Both the position numbers and the translations under genes were made by a program. A DNA stretch of 64,000 nucleotides from Corynebacterium sp. HS2168-gen11. GTDB lineage: Bacteria; Actinomycetota; Actinomycetes; Mycobacteriales; Mycobacteriaceae. The stretch is from positions 1 to 64,000 of the forward strand of contig NZ_JANUXR010000011.1 of NCBI RefSeq assembly GCF_024834075.1, written 5' to 3'. Of this stretch, positions 9,663-18,355 are shown in pieces. The notes beneath the pieces were generated by a model. That model was not told where the DNA came from and searched no databases. It was given only the letters and a program-made list of their open reading frames with translations. Numbering within the stretch: the first letter of the stretch is position 1; each line of letters begins with the position of its first letter.

Positions 9663-10802
9663 TTAAAGCGTTGAAGAAAGTTTCTGTCCGCGACGGTACA
9701 CGGACTCGATCTCAAAATTGTCGTTCATAATAATGAAGTCAGCATCGCGGCCAACTTCCAAGCCACCAGCATTGGTGCCCAACAGTTGTGCTGCATTCGC
9801 CGTGACCAGCGGGATCATATCTTCCAGATCCCAACCATTGGTAGTGTGACGCTTCAGCTGTTCCAGAATCACCGAAGTACCACCGGCAATCGCACCGCCA
9901 TGGGTTAATCGAGCCACACCGTCTGCAACCGTAACCGGCAAAGCTCCCAGCACGTAGTCGCCATCACCAAGGCCAGCTGCAGCCATTGCATCGGTCACAA
10001 ACATGGAATATTTTGGTGAAGCGTTACGCACCATATTGACAATATGATCATCCAGGTGCACGCCATCAGCAACTAATTCTACGGTGACCAGGCCTTGTTC
10101 AGCTGCGTCGATAAGCGCAGTTGTGGCACCTGGTTCACGGTGATGGATTTGTGGCATGGCATTAAACAAGTGCGTTGCGGTAATCGTGGCGCCCTTCTCC
10201 AAACCATACTGAATGATTTCCCAGGTGGTTGCCGCATCACCTGCGGTATGGCCGAGGGAAACAATAATATTGTGCTTGACACACACGTCAACCAATTCGC
10301 GGGCATGTGCGGTTTCAGGGGCGAAGGTAATCGAACGAACATGTCCACGACCAACGGTTGCAATGCGATCCAGCATGTCTGGATCACCTGGAATGATCGC
10401 ATCTGGATCCTGAGCACCACACTTGCTGTGGTTAATGAATGGGCCTTCCAGATGAATGCCGACAATCTCGCCTTCGTCGGCAAGCTGCGCCAAGATCTCA
10501 GTTTGGCGCGTCAGGACTTCTTCCGTTGCCGAAACCAAGGACGCCACCAAGGAGGTTGTGCCGTGCAGTGCGTGGTGACGAGCGGCCTTGCGGCAGCCTT
10601 CCAGATCTGAATTTGGAAAGGACTCTCCTGCGCCACCATGATTATGAATATCGGTGAAACCTGGGAATATCAGCGGCAAGGACTCATCAGCGGTTTCCAG
10701 CGGAGTGATTGCGGTAATAATGCCGTCTGTAACTGTCAGTTGTGCTGGTGTCACACCATCGTCATTGACAACTCGACCAAGAAAAGTGGTCACAATAATC
10801 AT
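9663..10802 (-). CDS. nagA: N-acetylglucosamine-6-phosphate deacetylase
   Basis: 379 aa amidohydrolase-superfamily enzyme that removes acetate from GlcNAc-6-P. Visible features: metal-binding DIHNHGG, GIHLEGPFI near residue 125, SLGHTAGDA, ATHLFNAM and the catalytic VTDAMAAAG. ATG 10802 overlaps the stop of the upstream kinase by 4 nt (ATGA), with AGGAG just ahead, which indicates translational coupling. A longer frame reaching 11024 only reads through the kinase gene and is not the real start. Confidence 0.95.
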   Translation of the reverse strand: MIIVTTFLGRVVNDDGVTPAQLTVTDGIITAITPLETADESLPLIFPGFTDIHNHGGAGESFPNSDLEGCRKAARHHALHGTTSLVASLVSATEEVLTRQTEILAQLADEGEIVGIHLEGPFINHSKCGAQDPDAIIPGDPDMLDRIATVGRGHVRSITFAPETAHARELVDVCVKHNIIVSLGHTAGDAATTWEIIQYGLEKGATITATHLFNAMPQIHHREPGATTALIDAAEQGLVTVELVADGVHLDDHIVNMVRNASPKYSMFVTDAMAAAGLGDGDYVLGALPVTVADGVARLTHGGAIAGGTSVILEQLKRHTTNGWDLEDMIPLVTANAAQLLGTNAGGLEVGRDADFIIMNDNFEIESVYRRGQKLSSTL

Positions 10803-11677
10803 TGCTCCTGTGTACGTGCAAGATATGCTGCACCAACTAATGGTGCATTTGTTCCAAGCGTAGCCTGCGTGCATGCTACATCTTTTAATGAACCAATCAG
10901 TCCTTCGCGCAAACCAGCCTCGAATGGCCGAAGGGTTTCTGGAAGAGTACCAACTCCTCCACCTAACACGATAGCGTCTACGTCGAAAGCATTCACGAAT
11001 CCAGCAATGCCGCGTCCTACACACTGTTGCGATTGATCAAATAATTCCACCGCTTGTGGGACGCCATTGCGATAATCATCCATGACTGGGTGCAAGGATG
11101 GTGCGCCATATGCTTTCGACATGGCAGGTCCGGCACCGATATTTTCAATGATGTCGCAACCACCTGCAGGGGTTGGGCCTAAGATATACGCAATTTCACC
11201 GCGTGAGAAATGTGGGGAATCCACCAGCTTGCCATTGCGAATCAGCGCACCACCAATACCGGTACCGATGGAAACGAACAGCACTTCTTTATCTTCACCG
11301 ACGCCGTACACTGCTTCACCAAGGCCCATCACGCGCACATCATTATGCAAGGCAACTGGCAATGAAGTGGCGGCTTCGATCACGGAGCTTAATTCTGTTC
11401 CCGCCCATCCTGGCATAGTTGGGCCGGCATATAAGATTTTCCCTTCGCCAACGACACCTGGGGCACCGATACCAATCCGAACGGGTACAAGGTCATGTTC
11501 GGTGGCGACTTCTTGCAGTTGTTGAATTGCAGCGATGACTTCCCCAACGACAACGTCACCGCCTTCTTGCGCTCGGGTTGGACGCTCAGCCCGAAACATG
11601 ACTTGTGTTGGATCGGAATCGAGCACAATGCCGGTAGCAATCTTGGTACCGCCAATATCTACTGCAATAGTGACCAT
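10799..11677 (-). CDS. nanK: ROK-family N-acetylmannosamine kinase, zinc-site-less
   Basis: 292 aa ROK kinase. The genomic context (nanA, nanE, nagA, nagB) indicates ManNAc kinase. The N-terminal ATP loop DIGGTKIATG, GIGAPGVV and the phosphate loop SIGTGIGGALI are intact. The usual ROK signature GHxxx...CxCGxxGCLE is missing: the corresponding segment reads GEIAYILGPTPAGGCDIIEN, with a single cysteine and Tyr at the position of the zinc-ligand His. Zinc-free NanK-type kinases are known, so this need not mean loss of function. The stop overlaps nagA by 4 nt. Confidence 0.85.
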   Translation of the reverse strand: MVTIAVDIGGTKIATGIVLDSDPTQVMFRAERPTRAQEGGDVVVGEVIAAIQQLQEVATEHDLVPVRIGIGAPGVVGEGKILYAGPTMPGWAGTELSSVIEAATSLPVALHNDVRVMGLGEAVYGVGEDKEVLFVSIGTGIGGALIRNGKLVDSPHFSRGEIAYILGPTPAGGCDIIENIGAGPAMSKAYGAPSLHPVMDDYRNGVPQAVELFDQSQQCVGRGIAGFVNAFDVDAIVLGGGVGTLPETLRPFEAGLREGLIGSLKDVACTQATLGTNAPLVGAAYLARTQEQ

Positions 11678-11726
11678 GATGAAAAAATCCTTGAAAAAGA
11701 AGTGGAAAGGATAAATATGAAGTTAT

Positions 11727-12413
11727 TTACAGTTTTGCCACAGCTTCGTGCAATGGGATGTAGTGGCGATGAACAGCTTGGCGCAGCGCCTCAATATCTT
11801 TTTGCTCGATTGCTATGACCATATCTGCATGAGAATCAATAGTGCGTTCAAAATCACTGGAAATATCCAGGTTCAACATTGGAACTGTTTGGGCATGAAT
11901 CTGCCATAGTGAATCGGACAGCTCACAAATAAACTTATTCGACGTTGGTGCTAGCAACTGTGCGTGGAATTGGCGATCTTCCTTGGTGAAATTGCCATGA
12001 TCCTCGTAACTCGTGCGCATCGCTGCCACAGTTGCATACATCTGTTCGATAGTTTCTGCAGTGTGACTATCAATAAGCTCTTGAGCCATAAAGGTTTCAA
12101 ACGCTTCCCTGGTTGCGACCACTTCTAATAAGTGCGTGACTGAGTTATTCGTATCCAGTGTTACGCGTAGCACCATCCCGCGAACGAGTGGGCTCATACT
12201 CATTTTTGAAATAAAAGTACCTTGACCACGTCGAATTTCAACAATATCGAGTGATTGCAGGGTACGCATTGCCTCACGAACCGAACTGCGAGAGCAATTC
12301 AACGCCTCACACAGCGTGGTTTCAGAAGGCAAAACATCCCCCACACGCAAACCGTGATCTCGAATGAACTTTTCAATTCCTTCTACTGCCTGCTGTGTCG
12401 TGCTGGGAGCCAT
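11727..12413 (-). CDS. nanR: GntR/FadR-type regulator of the sialic acid locus
   Basis: 228 aa. The N-terminal winged helix (about 1-70) has PSETTLCEALNCSRSSVREA and RRGQGTFIS, typical of GntR proteins. The C-terminal all-helical FCD domain carries the metal-binding His/Asp pattern (FHAQLLAP, HADMVIAI, HYIPLH). The name follows its position between nanE and nanK. The likely effector is ManNAc-6-P or GlcN-6-P, by analogy with corynebacterial NanR. ATG 12413 has GAAAGGA 8-9 nt upstream. The frame extends to 12536, but only back into nanE. Confidence 0.85.
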   Translation of the reverse strand: MAPSTTQQAVEGIEKFIRDHGLRVGDVLPSETTLCEALNCSRSSVREAMRTLQSLDIVEIRRGQGTFISKMSMSPLVRGMVLRVTLDTNNSVTHLLEVVATREAFETFMAQELIDSHTAETIEQMYATVAAMRTSYEDHGNFTKEDRQFHAQLLAPTSNKFICELSDSLWQIHAQTVPMLNLDISSDFERTIDSHADMVIAIEQKDIEALRQAVHRHYIPLHEAVAKL

Positions 12414-12463
12414 AGAAATCGTCCTTTCGAGTCGGTCAATGTGTGGGGGAATGTCAAAATCCT

Positions 12464-13153
12464 TTATGCCTGTGGAACTGATTCGGTAAACCACCGCGTG
12501 ATTGACGTTGGGTGGGTAATCGCAGTGCCAACACATGCGGCATGGATTGGGCGCTTAAATACCTCGGCCAAGTCTGCCACGGTATGAATGCGACCTTCAA
12601 CAATAATAGGCTTGGTAATTCTTGCAACGACCTGATCAATAAACTCAAAGTCTGGACCAGGAGTCTTTTCGCGAGCGCCTGTATAACCAGCCAAGGTGGT
12701 ACCAATCAAATCAGCACCGGCATCCTCAGCACGCAGTGCATCATCGAGGCAACCACAATCGGCCATGACTGCCACCCCTGGGAATTTTTCGTGAATCATA
12801 CGAACTGCATCAGCAAATGATTCATTCCCCAGGCGTGGACGATCGGTAGCGTCGATTGCAACAATATTGGCGCCAGCAAGTGCACTTGCGCGAGCGTGTG
12901 CCATCGAAGGGGTGATATACACGCCTTCATGTCCGTACTTAATCAATCCAACAACTGGGACTTCAACAGCCTGACGTGCGGCACTAATGTCGACCACACC
13001 TTGCACACGAACCGCTGCTGCCCCACCTTCCACAACTGCTTGACACATACGTGCAGTTACTTCTGGGGTACGCAGTGGCTCACCAGGATATGCCTGGCAA
13101 CTGACGATCAAACCTTTGGTTTGCTCAATAATACTCGCGAGATCCGTGCTCAT
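12464..13153 (-). CDS. nanE: N-acetylmannosamine-6-phosphate 2-epimerase
   Basis: 229 aa TIM-barrel epimerase converting ManNAc-6-P to GlcNAc-6-P. Conserved features are VSCQAYPGEPL at the N-terminus, the catalytic Lys in GLIKYGHEGVYITPS, IDATDRPR, and the phosphate-binding GTTLAGYTG and RIHTVADL regions. The length is normal. It sits 48 nt after nanA and 50 nt before nanR in the same direction. Confidence 0.95.
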   Translation of the reverse strand: MSTDLASIIEQTKGLIVSCQAYPGEPLRTPEVTARMCQAVVEGGAAAVRVQGVVDISAARQAVEVPVVGLIKYGHEGVYITPSMAHARASALAGANIVAIDATDRPRLGNESFADAVRMIHEKFPGVAVMADCGCLDDALRAEDAGADLIGTTLAGYTGAREKTPGPDFEFIDQVVARITKPIIVEGRIHTVADLAEVFKRPIHAACVGTAITHPTSITRWFTESVPQA

Positions 13154-13201
13154 AATACTTCCTTTAATGTTGCTTTTCGACGCTACTTGCGACCAACTGG
13201 A

Positions 13202-14119
13202 TTACAGTACGCCCTGCGCCTTCAAGATCTCAGAGATACCAGCAATGGTCTCTTCATCTTGGCTGCGAACTGGAGCCGGCATGGTATTGGTGGTGAACAC
13301 ACCCTGTGCCTTCAAAGCACTCTTGAAGGAGCCAACACCTGCACCATAGCCCTGGAAGTTCTTTGGTACGAAGACAATGCGCATCAAGTCAGCCAAACGC
13401 TCCTGCTCAGCCTTCACAGCTTCCCAGTCACCGGCCTGGTATGCATTCCACTGGCGAACATAGCCAGCTGGGTCAACATTGCCCAGACCAGGAACTGAGC
13501 CATCAGCACCAGAGAGGTATGCACCGTCAACAACCACCTCATGGCCGGTGAGCACGGTCAGTGGATGGCCGGCACGCTCATTGTCTTGCACCAAGAAACG
13601 GAACGATACGTCATCGCCAGAGGAATCCTTCACACCTGCAAGCACGCCTTCCTTGCCCAGCTTCACCAGCAGGGTGTGAGGCAGCTTGAAGTGTACGCAC
13701 ACTGGAATGTCATATGCGAAAATTGGAAGGTCGATCGCTTCGTGGATCAAACGGAAGTGACGCTCAACTTCTTCCAAACCCTGCAGTGCGTAGAAAGGAG
13801 CAGTGACGACAATTGCGTCAGCACCCAATTCCTTCGCAACCTTTGCATGCTCAATCACACGGTTGGTTTCAGTATCGATGCAACCAACCAACACTGGGAC
13901 GCGGCCTGCGTTGAATTCCACAGCCGCTTCAATAATTTCACGACGACGCTCATCGGTGGAAAATACCACCTCGCCGGATGAACCCAACACAAAAAGACCG
14001 TGGCAACCTGCGTCGATAAGCTTATCGACGAGGCGCTTGTAGCTTTCGCGATCGAAGGAACCATCCTCAAGCAATGGGGTTACGAGTGGAGGAATGACAC
14101 CGCGAAAATCGTGAGACAT
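13202..14119 (-). CDS. nanA: N-acetylneuraminate lyase (DapA superfamily)
   Basis: 305 aa class I aldolase cleaving sialic acid to ManNAc and pyruvate. It shows GSSGE (carboxylate binding, residues about 45-49), the Schiff-base Lys in AGVKDSSGDD and the catalytic Tyr in IFAYDIP. Residues alone cannot fully separate NanA from other DapA-like aldolases, but nanE and nagAB next to it make this the best call. I chose ATG 14119: AAAGAAAGG lies 12 nt upstream, against only 3 nt for ATG 14128. The frame extends to 14182. Confidence 0.88.
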   Translation of the reverse strand: MSHDFRGVIPPLVTPLLEDGSFDRESYKRLVDKLIDAGCHGLFVLGSSGEVVFSTDERRREIIEAAVEFNAGRVPVLVGCIDTETNRVIEHAKVAKELGADAIVVTAPFYALQGLEEVERHFRLIHEAIDLPIFAYDIPVCVHFKLPHTLLVKLGKEGVLAGVKDSSGDDVSFRFLVQDNERAGHPLTVLTGHEVVVDGAYLSGADGSVPGLGNVDPAGYVRQWNAYQAGDWEAVKAEQERLADLMRIVFVPKNFQGYGAGVGSFKSALKAQGVFTTNTMPAPVRSQDEETIAGISEILKAQGVL

Positions 14120-14178
14120 GGTGATCATGGACCTTTCTTTGAAGTTTTGAAGGTACTGCTTAAAAAGTATGGGTATGT

Positions 14179-14211
14179 ACACGTGGCGACGACTACTCCG
14201 CCGCCACGTGT
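14179..14211. other. Intercistronic hairpin between transporter genes and nanA
   Basis: ACACGTGGCG (14179-14188) / CGCCACGTGT (14202-14211), a 10-bp GC-rich stem with a 13-nt loop and no U-tract on the minus strand. It may mark mRNA processing or partial termination between the transporter and catabolic halves. Confidence 0.5.
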
Positions 14212-14224
14212 AAAAATGTTGATC

Positions 14225-15028
14225 TTATTCTTGGATCAACGATGGCACAGCTGAGAGCAGCATGCGCGTGTAATCTTCATGTGGGTTGTGGAAGATGTCA
14301 TAAGTAGATTGTTCTTCCATAACCTTGCCTTTATACATCACGGCGATACGGTCTGAAATAAATCGGACTGTATTAATGTCGTGAGAAATAAAGACCAGAC
14401 CAAGATTCAGCTTGTCTTTAAGTTCGGTGAGCAGGTTCAGCACCTGTGCGCGAACAGACACGTCCAAAGCGGAGGTTGGTTCGTCGGCGATAATGACGTC
14501 AGGCTCGAGCACCAATGCACGGGCAATTGCCACACGCTGGCGCTGACCACCAGAGATCTGACGAGGAAGCACGTCGAGAGCAGATTGTGGCAAACCAACC
14601 AAATCGAGCAGTTCCTTTACTCGCTCAACACGAGATTCTGGAGTGCCGATGCCATGAACTTTCAATGGGTCGATAAGCTGATCGCGCACCACCATGCGAG
14701 GGTTCAATGCGGTAGCAGGGTCCTGGAACACCACGGAAACTGCACGACCGATCTCTTTGCGACCTGCACCATTGAATTTTGCTGGCTGGCCGCGGAACAA
14801 GACTTCGCCCTTGGTTGGCTTTTGTAGACCAACCATAACGCGTGCGGTGGTTGACTTACCACAACCGGACTCTCCCACCAGGCCTAAGGTCTTGCCCTTA
14901 AAGACCTTCATGGAGACGTCGTTGACTGCATGGACTTTGTCCGGCCGGAAGAGTTTGCCGGTACGCGAGGTATGGATCACATGTACGTTACGCAGTTCAA
15001 TAACTGGTACGTCTTGAGGTGATGTCAT
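14225..15028 (-). CDS. Oligopeptide-type ABC transporter ATPase (sialic acid importer)
   Basis: 267 aa ATPase of the OppF/DppF type: Walker [13 protein letters not shown], signature [14 protein letters not shown], Walker B VIIADEPTSALD, and the family C-terminus PHEDYTRMLLSAVP. It is the second nucleotide-binding domain of the importer encoded by the three genes upstream. In Corynebacterium glutamicum sialic acid enters by an ABC importer of this family (SiaEFGI), and linkage to nanA and nanE supports the same role here. GTG/ATG 15028 has a well-placed AGGAGG-like site. Confidence 0.88.
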   Translation of the reverse strand: MTSPQDVPVIELRNVHVIHTSRTGKLFRPDKVHAVNDVSMKVFKGKTLGLVGESGCGKSTTARVMVGLQKPTKGEVLFRGQPAKFNGAGRKEIGRAVSVVFQDPATALNPRMVVRDQLIDPLKVHGIGTPESRVERVKELLDLVGLPQSALDVLPRQISGGQRQRVAIARALVLEPDVIIADEPTSALDVSVRAQVLNLLTELKDKLNLGLVFISHDINTVRFISDRIAVMYKGKVMEEQSTYDIFHNPHEDYTRMLLSAVPSLIQE

Positions 15029-15058
15029 GATATTCCTCCTAGTGGAATTTCAAACTCT

Positions 15059-17098
15059 TTATTCGGACTTGGACTTTTGATCAAGCAGCTCAGGCAGTTC
15101 TGCATACCAGTGCTGTGGACCGACCTCGACCATCACTGGGCGAGTCTCCAAACCTACAGTTGGGTGCGAAGAACGTGGTGCGAAACGGTCGCCCTTGACG
15201 AACTCGCGTGGTGAAGGCACTGTACCTGGAACCTGGTGGAGGTGACCAGCACCGGATTCGATGGAAAGCACAGCACCCAGCAGACCCTTGGAATACTCGT
15301 GGGTGGTGTTGGTCATCAGTTCTTCGGTTGGAGCCTGTTCGACAATCTGGCCAGCGTACATCACGGTCACGCGGTGCGAAACCGATGCAACCAGAGCCAA
15401 GTCGTGTGACACGAACACCATTGCGAAGCCAAGCTTCTGCTGCAGATCGTGCAGCAAGTCGATAACTTGCTTTTGCACCGTCACGTCCAGTGCGGTCGTT
15501 GGTTCGTCGGCAATGACCAGCTTTGGATCGCGAGTCAGTGCCATAGCGATCAGCACGCGCTGACGCTGGCCACCGGAAAGCTCGTGTGGATAAGACTTCA
15601 AGGTACGAACTGGGTCAAGACCTACCAGCTCCAGCAGTTCTTCTGCAGTACGAGTACCACCGCGCTTGGTCAGCTGCTTCATCTGAGCAGAGATCAGCAT
15701 CGATGGGTTCAAGGAGGACAATGCATCCTGGTAGATCATTGCAATCTCATGGCCGCGCAGTTCGTTGTGCTCCTTTGGCGACATACCAACTAATTGCTTG
15801 CCTTCGAAGAAGATCTCACCGGAAATCTCAGCAGTATCTGGCAGCAGACCCATGATGGTCATTGCAGTAATGGACTTACCACAACCAGACTCACCCACCA
15901 GACCCATCGTCTCACTTGGGCGAACTGAGAAGGAAACATTGTCAACGATTGCAACATCACCGTGAGCGCCTGGGAACTTAATCGACAGATTGCGAACATC
16001 GAGCAATGGAGCTGCAGCTTCTTGTTCTGGGGTCAGCTTCAAGCGGTCAGTACGCTTCAGCTCAGAGGTACGCAGTGCACCGAGGCGCTCTGCCAAGGAG
16101 TCTTGCTGGCGAACATGCTCTGCAACAATCTTGGCATTGTGCTTCTCAAACTCTTCTTCGGTCACAACTGCGGCCTTCTTATTCACGCGAGCACGTGGTG
16201 CAGCCAGTGCGTCGGTCAAGCCTTCAGACAGGACGTTCAGGGACAAGGTGGTCAGCAAAATCATCAAACCTGGGAAGAAGGTTGGCCACCAGTAACCGGA
16301 AGTCAGCAGCTGCTTACCATCAGCGAGGATATTACCCCATGAAGGGTTTGGTGGCTGCACACCGGCTTGGATGAAGGACAGGGAAGCTTCGAGCACAATA
16401 GCGTCTGCCACGAGCACGGTTGCGAACACCATAATTGGAGCGATGGTGTTACGAGCGACGTGCTTGAACAGAATCCAAGAAGTACGAGCACCCATCACCT
16501 TGCTTGCAGAAACGTAGTCTTCACCGAACTGCGACAAAACGTTTGCACGAATAATACGTGACAGCTGTGGGATATAAAGGAAGCCGATGGAGAACACGAT
16601 CACACCGATGGACTTGCCAAGGGATGCCACGAACACTGCGACCAGTGCGATGCCTGGGAAAGACATGATGATGTCAAGCACGCGCATCAGGATTTCGGAG
16701 ACAACCTTGCCTGCGGTTGCAGCGATGGAGCCCAAGACTGCAGCAACGCAGAGTGCCATTGCGGTCGAGAGCAAACCGATTGCCAGAGAGTAGCGAGCTC
16801 CATAAGCGACACGAGCGAAGATGTCACGGCCAGTTGCGTCAGTACCAAACCAGAAGACTCCGTCTGGCGCAACCACTGGTGAAGTGGCGTCAGCTGCGCG
16901 TTCTGCACCGACGAGGTCGGCTTCGAATGGAAGTGAGGTTGCCAATGGATCGAACTTCGAGATCAGTGGCGCAAAGATCGCCATGAGAATGACCAGGAAG
17001 AGCACACCGACGGCGATGCGGGAACCAAGTGGCAGATTTGATTTCTTGAGCCGAAGGCCAGGAACACTGAGCTTTTCTGTCTTCTTTTTGCGTATCAT
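15059..17098 (-). CDS. Fused ABC permease (DppC-like) and ATPase (DppD-like)
   Basis: 679 aa, about twice the length of either parent family. Residues about 25-320 are a DppC/OppC permease with an N-terminal TM helix, five further TM segments and the EAA-type loop ([18 protein letters not shown]). After a charged linker (about 320-365) comes a full OppD-type ATPase: [37 protein letters not shown] and the Opp C-terminal extension. The frame is open throughout with no internal stop. ATG 17098 overlaps the upstream permease stop by 1 nt (TAATG), so the two are coupled. Confidence 0.88.
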   Translation of the reverse strand: MIRKKKTEKLSVPGLRLKKSNLPLGSRIAVGVLFLVILMAIFAPLISKFDPLATSLPFEADLVGAERAADATSPVVAPDGVFWFGTDATGRDIFARVAYGARYSLAIGLLSTAMALCVAAVLGSIAATAGKVVSEILMRVLDIIMSFPGIALVAVFVASLGKSIGVIVFSIGFLYIPQLSRIIRANVLSQFGEDYVSASKVMGARTSWILFKHVARNTIAPIMVFATVLVADAIVLEASLSFIQAGVQPPNPSWGNILADGKQLLTSGYWWPTFFPGLMILLTTLSLNVLSEGLTDALAAPRARVNKKAAVVTEEEFEKHNAKIVAEHVRQQDSLAERLGALRTSELKRTDRLKLTPEQEAAAPLLDVRNLSIKFPGAHGDVAIVDNVSFSVRPSETMGLVGESGCGKSITAMTIMGLLPDTAEISGEIFFEGKQLVGMSPKEHNELRGHEIAMIYQDALSSLNPSMLISAQMKQLTKRGGTRTAEELLELVGLDPVRTLKSYPHELSGGQRQRVLIAMALTRDPKLVIADEPTTALDVTVQKQVIDLLHDLQQKLGFAMVFVSHDLALVASVSHRVTVMYAGQIVEQAPTEELMTNTTHEYSKGLLGAVLSIESGAGHLHQVPGTVPSPREFVKGDRFAPRSSHPTVGLETRPVMVEVGPQHWYAELPELLDQKSKSE

Positions 17099-18063
17099 TA
17101 GACGCTCCTAATGCGCGGGTTGACCAGAACGTAGAGGAGGTCAACGATGATGTTAATAAGAATGAAAGCTACCGAAACGGTCAAGGTAACGCCTTGAACG
17201 AGGTAAACGTCGTTACGCGTCACGCCGTCGAGGATCAGCTGGCCCATTGCTTGAATGTTGAAGATGATCTCAATAATAACGGCGCCACCCATGAGGTAAC
17301 CGACGCGCAGACCAAGCACGGTGATTGGAGTAATCAAAGCATTACGCAGTACGTTGCGACCGATCACAACTGGCTTTGAAATACCAGCACCAATTGCGGT
17401 ACGAACATAGTCTTTGTCAAGCTCTTCCACCATTGCGGTACGAACAACACGAGTCAAAGAACCTGCCACTGGCACAGCCAGTGCGAAGGAAGGCAAGAAC
17501 ATGTTGTTCAGGTAGGTGCCTGGATCTTCATAGAATGGAACCCAGTCGCCGATCAGTGCTGGGAACCAGCCAGTACCGGATGGAACTGTACCGAAAGCCT
17601 GAATGAGCAAGATTGCCAACCAGAAGGAAGGGGTTGCCAGTGCAGCGATCGAGAGAATACGAATGATCTGGTCTGGCCAGCTATCGCGATACAAAGCAGC
17701 AATAACGCCCAGCGTGAAGGAGATGATCACGGCGATGAACAGACCCACAAACGTCAATTGCAGCGTAATTGGGAATGCATAGGCAACCAGGTCTGATACT
17801 GCGGTGTTACCTTTTGAGGTACCAAGGTCGAGGCGGAACAGGCCCATCAGGAACTGACCGTACCGAACCATCATTGGGAGATTGAGACCGTGTTCTTCAC
17901 GGTATGCTTCAAGAGCGTCCTCACTTGCAGCTTCACCAAGTGCCAGACGAGCTGGATCGGCTGGAGAGAAGGACATGACGAAGAAGACCAGGAATGTGAC
18001 GCCCAAGATCATAATAGGCAGTGCTACTAGCCTTCTACCGATAAGTCGAATGAGATTTGACAC
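17098..18063 (-). CDS. ABC transporter permease (DppB/OppB-like)
   Basis: 321 aa with six predicted TM segments, the N-terminal one followed by the family motif FFVMSFSPADPA and the EAA loop RTAIGAGISKPVVIGRNVLRN. It pairs with the permease half of the fused gene downstream. GTG 18063 has AAAGGAG 11 nt upstream. A 292-nt leader with hairpins separates it from the binding protein gene. Confidence 0.9.
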   Translation of the reverse strand: MSNLIRLIGRRLVALPIMILGVTFLVFFVMSFSPADPARLALGEAASEDALEAYREEHGLNLPMMVRYGQFLMGLFRLDLGTSKGNTAVSDLVAYAFPITLQLTFVGLFIAVIISFTLGVIAALYRDSWPDQIIRILSIAALATPSFWLAILLIQAFGTVPSGTGWFPALIGDWVPFYEDPGTYLNNMFLPSFALAVPVAGSLTRVVRTAMVEELDKDYVRTAIGAGISKPVVIGRNVLRNALITPITVLGLRVGYLMGGAVIIEIIFNIQAMGQLILDGVTRNDVYLVQGVTLTVSVAFILINIIVDLLYVLVNPRIRSV

Positions 18064-18203
18064 AGCAGAAATGCTCCTTTCGAAAAGAAACGAAGCGGTT
18101 GATTGAAATTTTAGGTAAAATTATCTGTGAAAATACATAGCGCGACCAGCGCTTTTAAACTTAAAGTCTATATAATTATGGGAATGCTAGGCGCAATTAC
18201 CCT

Positions 18204-18223
18204 TTCGCAACAATTGTGCGCAA
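18204..18223. promoter_or_regulatory. Palindrome upstream of the permease gene, possible operator
   Basis: TTCGCAACAATTGTGCGCAA is an imperfect palindrome around ACAATTGT. It lies in the leader between the binding protein and permease genes. Assignment to the GntR regulator or another factor is a guess. Confidence 0.3.
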
Positions 18224-18286
18224 TCTAAATAAAGTCAGTCTCTGACTGGCATGTCTGTACGAAACACGCACAGAAGAAACAACACA

Positions 18287-18326
18287 CGGGGCAAGCTCAC
18301 TAGCAGGTCACTAGGCGCCCGCCCCG
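18287..18326 (-). terminator. Attenuator-like hairpin after the binding protein gene
   Basis: CGGGGC (18287-18292) / GCCCCG (18321-18326) with a long loop. On the minus strand it is followed by TGTGTTGTTTCTTCTG. A second small hairpin, AGTCAG/CTGACT, followed by TTATTT lies at 18233-18247. Partial termination here would give more binding protein than permease. Confidence 0.45.
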
Positions 18327-18355
18327 CGGTCATTATTCCCTTGTAATGAAGTAGA

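Noticed and set aside
10803-11024. N-terminal extension of nagA
   Set aside because: The extension only reads through the end of nanK in another frame. The ATGA overlap and AGGAG at 10802 give the real start.
12414-12536. N-terminal extension of the GntR regulator
   Set aside because: It overlaps the end of nanE. The ATG at 12413 has a well-spaced ribosome-binding site and begins the winged helix.
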